Shown here piece after piece: positions 47,147 to 57,909 of a DNA stretch of 64,000 nucleotides. The position numbers and the translations under genes were made by a program. Position 1 is the first letter of the stretch. Every line of letters starts with the position of its first letter. The notes under the pieces are model-generated. The model had not been told where the DNA came from, did not search any database, and saw nothing but the letters and a program-made list of their open reading frames with translations. This DNA is from Prochlorococcus sp. AG-355-P18 (lineage in GTDB: Bacteria > Cyanobacteriota > Cyanobacteriia > PCC-6307 > Cyanobiaceae): the NCBI GenBank assembly GCA_003280515.1, contig QCER01000002.1, positions 1 through 64,000 of the forward strand, written 5' to 3'.

Positions 47147-48108
47147 ACTTAATATTTAAAAAAAAATCTTATAGCTTTAAGTTATCCACAAAAGTAGAAA
47201 ATTCTAAAACCACTTATCTTACAAAACTTGGTTGGATAATTAAATTAACAAGTAATGATAAAAAAATTGGGTTTGGAGAAGTTTCACCACTTCAGCAAGA
47301 AGACTTAAAAAAATGTGCAAAACAACTAAATATGATCCCTGATAATGTAGAAGTATTAAATTTATCTGAGCGAATAAATATTTTTCACCCATGCATTCAA
47401 TCTGCAATAAATTCTGCACTAGCTGAGATAAATGGAAAAATAATTTTTAAAGAAAACTATGCGTTTGATGAAATTGATAAAACAGCCATACTTTTAAATT
47501 CTGAAAATGTAATTTCAGAGCTAAATGAAATTAAAAAAAAACAATCCAATATTGGAAAATCAGTAACCATAAAGTGGAAAGTAGCATTAAGAGATAACCA
47601 TCAGGAAGAAGCAAATTTAGAAGAAATTTTAAGCCAGATAGGCAATAATATTAATTTAAGAATAGATGCTAATGGTTCGTGGGGGAGAAAGATAGCTAAT
47701 AGATGGGCTGATATTTTGAGAAATAATAAAAATATAGATTGGTTAGAACAGCCTCTCTGTGTTGATGATATTGAAGGAATGAAAAAACTTAACAAAAAAA
47801 TTCCAATAGCCTTAGACGAATCGCTTTTAAAATTTCCAACTTTGATTGATGAGTGGAAGGGTTGGCAAATTCGAAGGCCTTCTCAAGAAAATAATCCAGT
47901 TAAGCTTTTAAGAGAATTAGAAAATAAAAAATCTTTAATATCTATAAGTACCTCATTTGAAACTGGAATAGGGAAGAGATGGCTTTATCATTTATCGTCT
48001 TTACAATTACAAGGACCAACTCCAAAAGTTCCTGGTTTAGCAATGAATAAATTCCCTAATTCGTTTCTATTTTTAAATGAAGCAAAAAAAATATGGGATC
48101 AATTATGA
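47143..48108 (+). CDS. menC: o-Succinylbenzoate synthase
   Basis: A 321-aa enolase-superfamily enzyme. It shows the KxK motif with VTIKWKV near residue 142, the metal ligands in RIDANGSW (Asp), WLEQPL (Glu) and ALDESL (Asp), and a C-terminal lysine region. It dehydrates SHCHC to o-succinylbenzoate. Lineage members are divergent but all catalytic positions are visible. It overlaps menA upstream and menE downstream. Confidence 0.93.
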   Translation: MNLIFKKKSYSFKLSTKVENSKTTYLTKLGWIIKLTSNDKKIGFGEVSPLQQEDLKKCAKQLNMIPDNVEVLNLSERINIFHPCIQSAINSALAEINGKIIFKENYAFDEIDKTAILLNSENVISELNEIKKKQSNIGKSVTIKWKVALRDNHQEEANLEEILSQIGNNINLRIDANGSWGRKIANRWADILRNNKNIDWLEQPLCVDDIEGMKKLNKKIPIALDESLLKFPTLIDEWKGWQIRRPSQENNPVKLLRELENKKSLISISTSFETGIGKRWLYHLSSLQLQGPTPKVPGLAMNKFPNSFLFLNEAKKIWDQL

Positions 48109-49304
48109 AAAATAAAATTCATACTATTGAAGTTGAAAATAACGAACCTCAATCTGTAGAGAAAATTATTAGAAAAATCAAAGAGAATAAAATTATTTAT
48201 GTAAAAAACAAATTTTATGAAGATAAAGATGTATTAGATTCAATTACTGAAAATGGACCGGCAATTATCTTAAACAGTAGTGGGAGTTCTGGAAAACCGA
48301 GACGATGTTTTCACCATTTAGATAATCTTAAATTATCTGCAGCTACATCGGGTCAATGGCTTATAGAGCAAGGATTTGAATTACAAAACTGCTTAATTTT
48401 AAATACTTTACCCCTCAACCACATAAGTGGGTTAATGCCAATTTTTAGAAGTCAAACTTGGGGATGTGATTGTATTAATATTTCTCCGAATTTGATAAAA
48501 AATACTCGAGAACTTTTACTTTTTACAATTAAATCTCAAAACAAAAAAAACTTGATTACGTCATTAGTACCTACGCAATTACAAAGACTTTTAGCTCAAA
48601 AAGATGGAATTAGTTGGCTACAAATTTTTGATCTAATTTGGGTCGGTGGAGCTTCAATTTCAGACGAAACTGCAGAACAATGTATAAAAGAAAAAATAAA
48701 ATTAGCACCTTGTTACGGCTCAACTGAAACTGCAGCAATGGTTACGAGTTTAAAACCAAAAGAATTCTTAATGGGTTTTAAAAATGTTGGAGAAATACTA
48801 CCTTATACAAAAATAAGAATTAACGAACAAGGATTAATCGAGATTAAATCAGCCAGAATTGGAATCGAAATAATAGACTCTTCAAAAACTAAAAATTTCA
48901 AAAATAAAAATGGGTGGTGGTGTACCGGTGATTTAGGTGAAATCAATCAAATCAATAATTCTTTATATTTAAACTTTCTTGGAAGAAGTGATAACGCTTT
49001 TAATTCAGGAGGAGAAATCGTTTTTCCAAAAGTAATTGAATCTAGATTAAATGATTTCATTATGAAAGAGAATATCCCAATTAATAAATTTAATATTTCA
49101 AAATTATCTAACAAATTATGGGGAAATAAAATTGAAGTAATTGTTGAATTTAGAGAACTTACAAATAATAAAAATATTGAAATTTCTTTAAATTTATTAA
49201 AACAATTTTCTCAAAGTTGGCCTAAACATGAAAAGCCTGAAAAGTGGACTGTTAAAAATAAAAATACAATTACAGAAAAAATAAACTATAAATTTAAAAA
49301 ATAA
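48105..49304 (+). CDS. menE: o-Succinylbenzoate-CoA ligase
   Basis: A 399-aa AMP-forming acyl-CoA synthetase. It shows the phosphate-binding NSSGSSGKPR, CYGSTETAAMV and the WWCTGDLGEI hinge region, and a short C-terminal domain. It activates o-succinylbenzoate with CoA. Residues before the P-loop are shorter than in typical members (about 450-490 aa). I take ATG 48105, which overlaps the menC stop as ATGA; an ATG 12 bases earlier is possible. Confidence 0.92.
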   Translation: MKNKIHTIEVENNEPQSVEKIIRKIKENKIIYVKNKFYEDKDVLDSITENGPAIILNSSGSSGKPRRCFHHLDNLKLSAATSGQWLIEQGFELQNCLILNTLPLNHISGLMPIFRSQTWGCDCINISPNLIKNTRELLLFTIKSQNKKNLITSLVPTQLQRLLAQKDGISWLQIFDLIWVGGASISDETAEQCIKEKIKLAPCYGSTETAAMVTSLKPKEFLMGFKNVGEILPYTKIRINEQGLIEIKSARIGIEIIDSSKTKNFKNKNGWWCTGDLGEINQINNSLYLNFLGRSDNAFNSGGEIVFPKVIESRLNDFIMKENIPINKFNISKLSNKLWGNKIEVIVEFRELTNNKNIEISLNLLKQFSQSWPKHEKPEKWTVKNKNTITEKINYKFKK

Positions 49305-49307
49305 TAA

Positions 49308-49760
<453 letters not shown>

Positions 49761-49769
49761 TTAAAGAAA

Positions 49770-50957
49770 TTATCTATCAACAGATCCCATAATGACATCT
49801 ATTGAACCTAGTATTGCCATAATATCAGCGATTTTGGCACCTTTAAGAATATGAGGTAATATTTGCAGATTATTTAAATCAGCTGCTCTGATTTTAAATC
49901 TCCATGGGGTAACTTCATTATTTCCTTGAATAAATACACCTATTTCTCCTTTGCCGGACTCTAATCTTGTATATAATTCTCCGTTAGGAATTTTAAAAGT
50001 TGGAGCAACCTTCTTAGCTACATATTGGTAGTCAATTCCAAATATTTCACTTTTCTTATCTTCAGTCGCCATTCTTTGAGCTTCTAAATTTTCTGTTGGA
50101 CCTCCTGGAATCATTTTGCAGGCTTGTCGAATGATGCTTAGTGATTGTCTCATCTCTTCAACTCTTACTCGATATCTCGCATAGCAATCTCCTTCTTTTT
50201 CAGAAGCAATCTGCCAATCAAAATCGTCATAACATTCATAACTATCAACTTTCCTTAAATCCCAGGAAACCCCTGAAGCTCTAAGCATTGGCCCAGACAA
50301 AGACCAATTAATTGCCTGGTCTCTTTGTATTGTCCCTAGACCTTCAATTCTTTTTCTAAAAATTGGATTATTTGTTATTAATTTTTCGTATTCATCTATC
50401 TTAGGACCGAACCAATCGCAAAAGTCTATACATTTTTCTAACCATCCGTATGGGAGATCACATGCCACTCCACCTATTCTAAAGAAATTATTATTGATTA
50501 GCCTTTGTCCAGTAGCAGCTTCCCATAGATCATAGATCATCTCTCTTTCTCTAAAAATATAGAAAAATGGAGTTTGAGCTCCTACATCTGCTAAAAAGGG
50601 ACCAAGCCATAAAAGATGATTAGCAATACGATTAAGTTCGAGCATAAGAACTCTGATGTAACTAGCTCTTTTGGGAACTGGAATATTAGCTAATCTTTCA
50701 GGAGCATTTACTACAATAGCTTCATAAAACATTCCTGCGGCATAATCCATTCTGCTTACATAAGGGACATACATTACATTTGTCCTATTTTCAGCTATCT
50801 TTTCCATTCCTCTATGTAAATATCCAATTACTGGCTCACAATCAATGACATTTTCACCATCAAGAGTTACAACTAACCTTAAAACCCCATGCATTGAGGG
50901 ATGGTGAGGGCCAAAATTGACCACCATTGGTTCTGTTCTAGTCTCTAGCTGAGCCAT
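49770..50957 (-). CDS. ndhH: NAD(P)H-quinone oxidoreductase subunit H
   Basis: A 395-aa peripheral subunit of the thylakoid NDH-1 complex, related to the 49-kDa subunit and NiFe hydrogenase large chain. It shows [14 protein letters not shown] near the N-terminus, [13 protein letters not shown], and the C-terminal [12 protein letters not shown]. The quinone chamber forms between this subunit and NdhK. It is divergent from rsmH, and the other Ndh genes in this window lie 10 kb away. Confidence 0.97.
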
Positions 50958-50995
50958 TAAAAATTTAACTTCTAAATAAATCTTAGTCGAAAGTT

Positions 50996-51898
50996 ATGCA
51001 AACTGACCTATCTGATTCATCTTTTTTCAATCATAAATCAGTTATGACAGATGAGATTATGGCCTCATTAGAGCATTACCCACTGATACATAACAATCAA
51101 CTTAAGGGAATAGACGCAACTTTAGGTGGAGGCGGGCACTCTTATCATTTATTGAGAAAATATTCGGATTTAAATATAATTGGACTTGATCAAGATCCAT
51201 TCGCGAGAAAATCAGCATCAAAAAAACTTGATGAGTTTAAAAAGAGGATTGATATAAGGGCTTCAAATTTTGCGGATTTTGTACCAAAAGAAAAAGTTTC
51301 TTTTGTGATTGCAGATCTCGGAATAAATAGTAACCAAATTGATGACCCTAAAAGAGGATTTAGTTTCCAAAAAGATGGTCCACTTGATATGCGAATGAAT
51401 CCTTTTCTTGATGTTGATGCAGAGAAATTAATTGAGGCTTTAAATGAAAAAGATCTAGCTAACCTAATCTATAAATACGGAGAGGAGAGATTATCAAGAA
51501 AGATTGCTAGGAAAATAAAATTGGATTTGAAAGAAAATGGGAAATATTCTGGAACAAAAGAGTTAGCTTATTCTATTGCAGGCTGCTTTCCACCAAAACA
51601 AAGATATAAAAAAATACATCCAGCAACAAGAACATTTCAAGCACTAAGAATTGCTGTTAATAAAGAAATTGAAGTATTAGAAAAATTTTTGCAAGTTGTA
51701 CCTGAATGGCTTTTGCCAGGGGGTATTATTTCTATTATTAGTTTTCATTCCCTTGAGGATAGGTTAGTTAAAAGTTGTTTTAAGAATGATCAAAGACTAA
51801 AAAACCTGACAAAAAAGCCAATAACTCCTTCCGAAAAAGAAGTTGAACTAAATAAAAGAGCTAGAAGTGGAAAATTAAGAATTGCTCAATTAAATTAA
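50996..51898 (+). CDS. rsmH: 16S rRNA m4C1402 methyltransferase RsmH
   Basis: A 300-aa SAM-dependent methyltransferase. It shows HKSVMTDEIM near the N-terminus, DATLGGGGHS for SAM binding, DLGINSNQIDDPKRGFSF and the closing ISFHSLEDRLVK. It methylates C1402 of 16S rRNA. In many bacteria it heads the division cluster, which is not the case here. It converges with the desulfurase gene. Confidence 0.95.
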   Translation: MQTDLSDSSFFNHKSVMTDEIMASLEHYPLIHNNQLKGIDATLGGGGHSYHLLRKYSDLNIIGLDQDPFARKSASKKLDEFKKRIDIRASNFADFVPKEKVSFVIADLGINSNQIDDPKRGFSFQKDGPLDMRMNPFLDVDAEKLIEALNEKDLANLIYKYGEERLSRKIARKIKLDLKENGKYSGTKELAYSIAGCFPPKQRYKKIHPATRTFQALRIAVNKEIEVLEKFLQVVPEWLLPGGIISIISFHSLEDRLVKSCFKNDQRLKNLTKKPITPSEKEVELNKRARSGKLRIAQLN

Positions 51899-51910
51899 AG
51901 ACAGTAATTT

Positions 51911-53056
51911 CTATCGTAATGATCTGATCGTATTTGTAAGAATATGGATTGCTTGTTTTATATCGTCTGAGTTAGTGCTTAATCCAATACTTAACCTTAT
52001 TGAAGATTCTGCTTCTTTAAGAGATCTACCTAAGGCTAGTAAAACATGAGATGGTTCACCATTACTGCATGCAGATCCTGTAGAGCAAATTATTTTAGAT
52101 TTTAAAAGTTTATGAAACTTTGCTCCGTTTATATCTAATACAGTCAAATTTAGATTGTGAGGTAATCTTTTTTCTATGGAGCCATTAATTAATAAACCAG
52201 AATTACTTTTTAACAACCCCTCTAATAGGTTATTTCTGTAAAAAAGTAATTTCTCAGAATTATTTTTTTGATTAAAAACTGCTATCTCTATTGCTTTAGC
52301 AAAGCCAACTACTAAAGGAAGAGGTAATGTGCCAGACCTAAGACCATATTCCTGACCTCCGCCGACAATTAAAGGCTCAAGATTAATTTCTTCATCAATC
52401 AAAAGAAGACCTATCCCTTTAGGACCATATATTTTGTGAGAACTCATCGTTATCATGTTTACATCTGATAAAAGATTATCTAACGCCATATAACCTAAAC
52501 ATTGTGCAAAATCAGAGTGAAATGTTATTCCTCTCGATTTACATATCTTTGAAATATTCTCTATGGGCTGAATAACTCCTATTTCGTTATTTGCCAACAT
52601 GACACTAACCAGAAATGTATCTTCTCTTATATTTTTTTTGAATTGTTCTTCTGAAATTAATCCATCTTTCTCAGGATTAATTTCTGTAACCATAAACCCC
52701 TCTTTCTTTAGTTGGTTTAGGGGCTCCAAAACAGCTTTATGCTCCGTTTTTAAGGTAATAATATGTCCATTATTTCCTGTTTTTTTATAGAAATTTCTAG
52801 CAAAACCTAATAAGGCTAAGTTATTAGATTCAGTTGCCCCGCTTGTAAAAATAACTTTTTTATTCTTAAGAAATAAATTTTTTTCTATTTTTTCTCTTGA
52901 GGCTTCCAATATAGAGCTTGCATTAATCCCCGCCAAATTAGATTTGCTTGCAGGGCTAGAAAATATCTCACTCCAAAAAGGTTTCATAGAATCAACAACA
53001 TCTTTAGAGCAAGGAGTCGAAGATTGATAGTCTAGTAGTATGGGAGTTGATAGCAT
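51911..53056 (-). CDS. Cysteine desulfurase (NifS/IscS-type)
   Basis: A 381-aa PLP enzyme of class V. The Schiff-base lysine lies in SSHKIYGPKGIGLL near residue 205, and the mobile active-site cysteine in STGSACSNGEPSH near 322. It removes sulfur from cysteine for Fe-S clusters or thio-tRNA. The sequence is of the group I NifS/IscS type, not SufS. The Fe-S scaffold is not in this window. Confidence 0.92.
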   Translation of the reverse strand: MLSTPILLDYQSSTPCSKDVVDSMKPFWSEIFSSPASKSNLAGINASSILEASREKIEKNLFLKNKKVIFTSGATESNNLALLGFARNFYKKTGNNGHIITLKTEHKAVLEPLNQLKKEGFMVTEINPEKDGLISEEQFKKNIREDTFLVSVMLANNEIGVIQPIENISKICKSRGITFHSDFAQCLGYMALDNLLSDVNMITMSSHKIYGPKGIGLLLIDEEINLEPLIVGGGQEYGLRSGTLPLPLVVGFAKAIEIAVFNQKNNSEKLLFYRNNLLEGLLKSNSGLLINGSIEKRLPHNLNLTVLDINGAKFHKLLKSKIICSTGSACSNGEPSHVLLALGRSLKEAESSIRLSIGLSTNSDDIKQAIHILTNTIRSLR

Positions 53057-53115
53057 TATGTTTAGTATATAAAATTCTGTTTATTACAAGAAAATCAAAC
53101 TAAAGAATTTAAAAA

Positions 53116-53844
53116 ATGAATGAAATTAATCAAATAAATAATGAACCGTTAAGAAAATCAAGAATTTTATTAGTTGATGATGAGCCTGGTTTAAGAACAG
53201 CTGTTAAAACCTTTCTAGAAGATGAAGGCTTTGAAATATTTATTGCAGTTGATGGACAGGATGGATGGGAAAAGGCTCAAACAGTTTTTCCCGATTTGAT
53301 AATTAGCGACATTATGATGCCCCGAGCTAACGGTTATACTTTACTAGAAAAAATTAGAGAAGATGAAAAATTAGGAGGAACTCCAGTTATTTTTCTGACT
53401 GCGAAAGGAATGACCCTAGACAGAACAGAAGGCTATCTTGCAGGAGTTGATGATTATATTTCCAAACCTTTCGATCCCGATGAATTAGCTGCAAGAGTTA
53501 AAAATGTAATCAAGAGACAAGAACGTTTACTAAAAGAAGCGGCACGATTTGCAGATATTGATGTAAGCAAAATGGCTAAACAAATTACTGAAATAAAATC
53601 TATGCTCACAGACCAAAATCCAACTAATTCAGAAAATAAAATAAATATTCATAATTTTACTCCAAGAGAAGCAAGTGTACTTCAACTAGTAGCAGAGGGC
53701 CTAATGAACAAGGAAATTGCAAGACAGCTTGAAACATCTATTAGAAATGTTGAGAAATATGTAAGTAGACTTTTTATCAAGACAGGTACATCTAGCCGAA
53801 CCGAATTAGTTCGTTATGCACTTGAAAATCATTTAGTAAAATAA
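53116..53844 (+). CDS. ycf29: NarL-type response regulator (Ycf29)
   Basis: A 242-aa regulator. A receiver domain (residues 15-135) has the acidic pocket LLVDDEPG, phosphorylation site in LIISDIMMP and lysine in DYISKPFDPDELAAR. A linker of about 50 residues leads to a LuxR/NarL HTH near residues 180-240 (TPREASVLQLVAEGLMNKE). Such Ycf29-type regulators are kept in cyanobacteria and some plastids. No histidine kinase is adjacent, so the signal is unknown. Confidence 0.88.
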   Translation: MNEINQINNEPLRKSRILLVDDEPGLRTAVKTFLEDEGFEIFIAVDGQDGWEKAQTVFPDLIISDIMMPRANGYTLLEKIREDEKLGGTPVIFLTAKGMTLDRTEGYLAGVDDYISKPFDPDELAARVKNVIKRQERLLKEAARFADIDVSKMAKQITEIKSMLTDQNPTNSENKINIHNFTPREASVLQLVAEGLMNKEIARQLETSIRNVEKYVSRLFIKTGTSSRTELVRYALENHLVK

Positions 53845-53859
53845 TAGTAAAATAAATTG

Positions 53860-54558
53860 TTAAACTTTTTCGAATTCAATTAGTTTTGAAAAATAAAAAG
53901 GAGCTTGATTTAATTTCTTTTTAACCACTTTAAATCCTCTTTCTTTAGCAGCATTAATAATACCCTTTTCTTTCAATGTATATGCTCTTGTAGTTTTACT
54001 TGGCCCAGGAAATAATTTACCAATATTTTTTAGAACAGCAAGAACTGGAGTATAAGGAGCAAAGCTAACGATTAGTTTTTCTTTGCTTAAATCACATAGA
54101 TGTTGGACCATTTCTTCTGCGACCGGTTGAGGATAATGAATAAATACGTCCAAACAAACTACAACATCAAATAGTCCTTTTAATTTTTCCAGATCACAGA
54201 CTTCATATTTAATTTTGCCTTGATTCAAACCTAATTTATTAATACGTTTCTTTGTTTCTTTAATCATTTCAGAGGAAATATCGCTCACCTGTAATTCTTT
54301 TATACCAAGTCTTAGTAAAGGTATAGAAAGACTTCCTACACCACATCCTGCATCACAATAACTTTTTTTTGTTAGTTCAGGATAATTATTGATATATGAG
54401 ACTACATCATCTACAGTTTTTTGATGTCCTTTCCTAATATTTTTCTGAACTGTATTAATTTCATCAGATTTGCTATAAATTTTATTCCATCTTTCAAATC
54501 CAGTACCATTAAAATACTCCCTAACTTCACTTTTTTCGATAATCTTATTTGAAGTCAT
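53860..54558 (-). CDS. chlM: Mg-protoporphyrin IX methyltransferase
   Basis: A 232-aa SAM methyltransferase. It opens with EVREYFNGTGFERWNKIYS, typical of ChlM, then shows the SAM site DAGCGVGSLSIPL near 65 and VVCLDVFIHYP. It methylates the C13 propionate of Mg-protoporphyrin IX in chlorophyll synthesis. Length is normal. Convergent with ycf29 with 15 bases between. Confidence 0.94.
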   Translation of the reverse strand: MTSNKIIEKSEVREYFNGTGFERWNKIYSKSDEINTVQKNIRKGHQKTVDDVVSYINNYPELTKKSYCDAGCGVGSLSIPLLRLGIKELQVSDISSEMIKETKKRINKLGLNQGKIKYEVCDLEKLKGLFDVVVCLDVFIHYPQPVAEEMVQHLCDLSKEKLIVSFAPYTPVLAVLKNIGKLFPGPSKTTRAYTLKEKGIINAAKERGFKVVKKKLNQAPFYFSKLIEFEKV

Positions 54559-54647
54559 AATATTCTATGAAAATTTCTTCTTTTTATACTAACTAACTGG
54601 CGCCAAATTAATTGCACGCCATTATAGGAAAGAATTGATTTGTTATT

Positions 54648-55187
54648 TTGCCAGAATTGAATTCCCAAGATATTTATAAAATTGCTGTCGTAATGGGTAG
54701 TGATTCAGATCTAACAATATTGAAACCAGCCATTGACATTTTAAGAGAATTTGGAATAAAAACAGAAGTTTGTATACTTTCTGCCCATCGAACGCCTATT
54801 GAAATGATGGAATATGCAAAAAATGCAGAATCAGAAAACATAAAAGTAATAATTGCCGGTGCTGGTGGTGCTGCTCATCTTCCAGGAATGCTGGCATCGA
54901 TAACTTGCATTCCAATCATTGGAGTACCAGTAGAGAGTAAGACACTTAAGGGAATTGACTCTCTTTTATCAATCGTTCAAATGCCTGCTGGGATTCCAGT
55001 TGCAACAGTTGCAATCAATGGTGGTCAGAATGCTGGATTATTGGCAATAGAGATGATCAGTTTATTTGATGCATCCATAAAGAAAAATTTAAAAGAATTC
55101 AGAGAAAATCTTCATACACAGGTAAGAACAAAAAATAGTAAGTTATCAAATATTGGAGCTGACAGTTATCTTCAAAAAATGAACTAA
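54648..55187 (+). CDS. purE: N5-carboxyaminoimidazole ribonucleotide mutase
   Basis: A 179-aa PurE of class I. It shows VVMGSDSDLTILKPA and LSAHRTPIEMMEY with the active-site His, then AGAGGAAHLPGMLAS and VAINGGQNAGLLA. It rearranges N5-CAIR to CAIR in purine synthesis. The start is TTG, with a short N-terminal extension before the first strand. Divergent from chlM with 89 bases between the starts. Confidence 0.94.
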   Translation: MPELNSQDIYKIAVVMGSDSDLTILKPAIDILREFGIKTEVCILSAHRTPIEMMEYAKNAESENIKVIIAGAGGAAHLPGMLASITCIPIIGVPVESKTLKGIDSLLSIVQMPAGIPVATVAINGGQNAGLLAIEMISLFDASIKKNLKEFRENLHTQVRTKNSKLSNIGADSYLQKMN

Positions 55188-55197
55188 TATTTTTCTA

Positions 55198-55833
55198 TTA
55201 GGCCTTATTGAGAAAGTTTTCTTTTTTAAGGTAGTTAACAACTTTTTCAACAGAATCATTTAAATCTAACGAACCTGTATCAACAATAATTTCTGGATTA
55301 TGAGGAGCTTCATATGGACTGGATATCCCTGTAAATTCCTTTATTTCACCCAAACGAGCTTTCTTATAAAGACCTTTAGTATCCCTATTTTCGCAAACTG
55401 TAATATCAGCAGCACAATAAACTTCAATAAAATCCTTAGAACCAATAATTTTTCTCACCTTATCTCTATCGCTAATAAATGGCGAAACGAATGCTGTAAT
55501 AGTTATTATCCCAGCATTCATAAATAAATTCGCAACTTCTCCAATTCTTCTTATATTTTCTTCTCTATCTTCATCCGAAAAACCAAGATCTTTACATAAA
55601 CCATGTCTAATATTATCCCCATCCAACACATAAGTCGAAAAACCATCTAAGTGTAAAACTTCATTTAAAGCATTGGCCAAAGTACTTTTACCAGAACCAG
55701 ATAAACCTGTAAACCATATAACCATACCTTTATGACCTCTCATTTTCTCTAACTTTTCTCTATCAATTGTTAAATTGTGCCACTTTATATTGGTTGACTT
55801 TGTTTGATCATGTTCTTTCATTTTTTGAATCAT
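55198..55833 (-). CDS. cysC: Adenylylsulfate kinase
   Basis: A 211-aa APS kinase phosphorylating adenylylsulfate to PAPS. It shows the P-loop WFTGLSGSGKSTLANAL near residue 40, DGDNIRHGLC, FVSPFISDRDKVRKI and the closing GISSPYEAP. An in-frame ATG five codons downstream is an alternative start. No other sulfate-assimilation gene is adjacent. Confidence 0.94.
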   Translation of the reverse strand: MIQKMKEHDQTKSTNIKWHNLTIDREKLEKMRGHKGMVIWFTGLSGSGKSTLANALNEVLHLDGFSTYVLDGDNIRHGLCKDLGFSDEDREENIRRIGEVANLFMNAGIITITAFVSPFISDRDKVRKIIGSKDFIEVYCAADITVCENRDTKGLYKKARLGEIKEFTGISSPYEAPHNPEIIVDTGSLDLNDSVEKVVNYLKKENFLNKA

Positions 55834-55864
55834 AAAAATTAAAAACCTATCCTAACCCTTAGCT

Positions 55865-56185
55865 TTATAAATTATGAAATCCCTCTTTACGGAGAAACTC
55901 AATTGATTTCGATACCATATCACCCTGTAACTGGATATTACTATCAATTAATGTTCCTCCAGTCCCACAAAAAACTTTAATTTTTTTTAGTAATTCTTTT
56001 AATAAGATTTCATCTTCAGTGCCTAAACCTCTAATTAAAGTTATAGTCTTGCCCTTTTTACCTTTTTTTTGTTTTGAAATATTTATTTTTGATCTTTTAT
56101 TAAAAGTACCTACCTTAGCTTTTACTTCAGATTTTTTTTCTTGATTATCAAATTCGATCCAATTTTTTTTTCCCATTATTTTCAA
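55865..56185 (-). CDS. SUI1/eIF1-like protein (YciH family)
   Basis: A 106-aa basic protein. The C-terminal 70 residues form a SUI1 domain with ITLIRGLGTEDEILLKELLK and the CGTGGTL loop followed by IQLQGD. The N-terminal part is Lys/Ser-rich and disordered. Bacterial members bind the 30S subunit near the P site and influence initiation fidelity. It may be cotranscribed with cysC, 31 bases downstream. Confidence 0.88.
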   Translation of the reverse strand: MKIMGKKNWIEFDNQEKKSEVKAKVGTFNKRSKINISKQKKGKKGKTITLIRGLGTEDEILLKELLKKIKVFCGTGGTLIDSNIQLQGDMVSKSIEFLRKEGFHNL

Positions 56186-56224
56186 TATAATCTATAGTTG
56201 GTTAATACTTATTCTATAAAAAAG

Positions 56225-57469
56225 GTGGTAAGTACATTTTCTCGCAAAGATCAAAACTTTAAAAATGAAGATTTAAATCAACCCTCAAAAGAGGGAAGAT
56301 TTGGAAAATATGGAGGTCAATATGTTCCTGAAACTCTTATGCCTGCTTTGTTTGAGCTTGAGACAGCTGCATCTAATGCATGGAAAGATAAAATTTTTGT
56401 AGAAGAATTAAATCATTTACTTAAGACTTATGTAGGAAGAGAAACACCACTTTATGAAGCCAAAAGACTTACTGAACATTACAAAACTAAACGAGCAACT
56501 ACAAGAATATGGCTTAAAAGAGAAGATTTAAATCATACTGGTGCTCACAAAATTAATAATGCCCTTGGACAAGCTTTATTAGCTATAAGAATGGGCAAAA
56601 AAAGAATAATTGCAGAAACTGGAGCAGGCCAGCATGGAGTGGCTACGGCTACTGTTTGTGCGAGATTTGGCTTGAAATGCATTATCTATATGGGTGCTGA
56701 AGACATAAAAAGGCAATCCCTAAATGTTTTCAGAATGAAACTTCTAGGAGCTGAAGTGAAAGTTGTAAATTCTGGAACTGCAACACTTAAGGATGCTACT
56801 AGTGAAGCCATTAGAGATTGGGTTTCTAATGTTGAAACCACACACTATATATTAGGATCTGTTGCCGGCCCACACCCTTTCCCAAAGATTGTGAGAGATT
56901 TTCATGCAGTTATAGGAGAAGAAACTAAAAAACAGTGTCAGGAATCATTTGGATCTTTACCCGATATTTTACTTGCATGTGTAGGCGGGGGATCAAATGC
57001 AATGGGTCTTTTCCATCCTTTCATTAAAGAAACTTCTGTACGACTTATTGGAGTTGAAGCCGCAGGAAGCGGAGTTGATACTGACAAACATGCTGCCACT
57101 ATCACTAAAGGGTCAGTTGGGATTTTGCATGGATCAATGAGTCTTCTTTTACAAGATGATAATGGTCAAGTACAAGAAGCTCACTCAATAAGTGCAGGTT
57201 TAGATTACCCAGGAGTAGGGCCTGAACATAGCCATTTAAAAGATATAGGTAGAGCAGAATATGGATCCGTCACAGATCAAGAGGCTTTAGATGCTTTAAG
57301 ACTTGTTAGTGAACTTGAAGGAATTATTCCGGCACTTGAAACATCCCATGCATTTGCTTGGTTGGATAAATTATGCCCTACTCTTGAAAAAGATACTCAT
57401 ATAGTTATCAACTGCTCTGGAAGAGGGGACAAAGATGTTAATACTGTTGCATCTTCATTAGATATTTAA
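56225..57469 (+). CDS. trpB: Tryptophan synthase beta subunit
   Basis: A 414-aa PLP enzyme joining indole and serine. It shows [20 protein letters not shown] near residue 20, the Schiff-base lysine in [26 protein letters not shown] and the closing [11 protein letters not shown] choose GTG 56225 (MVSTFSRK), which gives the usual length. The open frame runs back to a TTG at 56198, adding nine residues and nearly touching the divergent SUI1 start. Confidence 0.94.
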   Translation: MVSTFSRKDQNFKNEDLNQPSKEGRFGKYGGQYVPETLMPALFELETAASNAWKDKIFVEELNHLLKTYVGRETPLYEAKRLTEHYKTKRATTRIWLKREDLNHTGAHKINNALGQALLAIRMGKKRIIAETGAGQHGVATATVCARFGLKCIIYMGAEDIKRQSLNVFRMKLLGAEVKVVNSGTATLKDATSEAIRDWVSNVETTHYILGSVAGPHPFPKIVRDFHAVIGEETKKQCQESFGSLPDILLACVGGGSNAMGLFHPFIKETSVRLIGVEAAGSGVDTDKHAATITKGSVGILHGSMSLLLQDDNGQVQEAHSISAGLDYPGVGPEHSHLKDIGRAEYGSVTDQEALDALRLVSELEGIIPALETSHAFAWLDKLCPTLEKDTHIVINCSGRGDKDVNTVASSLDI

Positions 57470-57820
57470 TCAATACCTTGGAATTGATGGGTCAATATAT
57501 CTACTCCATCCATCAATTCCCTCCTCCAAATTCCATATTTCACTCACAATATTATTATCTAAGCACCATTGACAAAAGTTATAACTTCTTATTCCTGCAT
57601 GACAGCAAACAATAATTTCTCTGTCTAATATGCCAGCAAATATTTCCTCAACGTTTTCAGATGTAACTTTACTAATTGGTATATGTAAAAATTCTTTTGA
57701 AAAACGAGCAAGTTCAAGCTCTGACTGCTCTCTTACATCAATCAAGACTGGATCTTCTTTCTCAGAATTAAACCAATCATTAAGACAAGAAGCATTTATA
57801 GATTTTGGATAACTTCCCAA
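57470..57820 (-). CDS. Rhodanese-domain protein
   Basis: A 116-aa single rhodanese domain. The catalytic loop is CCHAGIRS near residue 73 with the active cysteine in the CxxxxR form, and the opening PVLIDVREQSELELA has the conserved DVRE. It could carry sulfane sulfur, but the acceptor is unknown. It lies directly after the convergent trpB with stops adjoining. Confidence 0.88.
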   Translation of the reverse strand: MGSYPKSINASCLNDWFNSEKEDPVLIDVREQSELELARFSKEFLHIPISKVTSENVEEIFAGILDREIIVCCHAGIRSYNFCQWCLDNNIVSEIWNLEEGIDGWSRYIDPSIPRY

Positions 57821-57909
57821 TTTATAGGATAAATTATGTGTTATTTACAATTTAATAAATTAAGTTGCAGTAGGAAGTTTATTGTTAAAAATAAAAATAA
57901 ACATTGATA

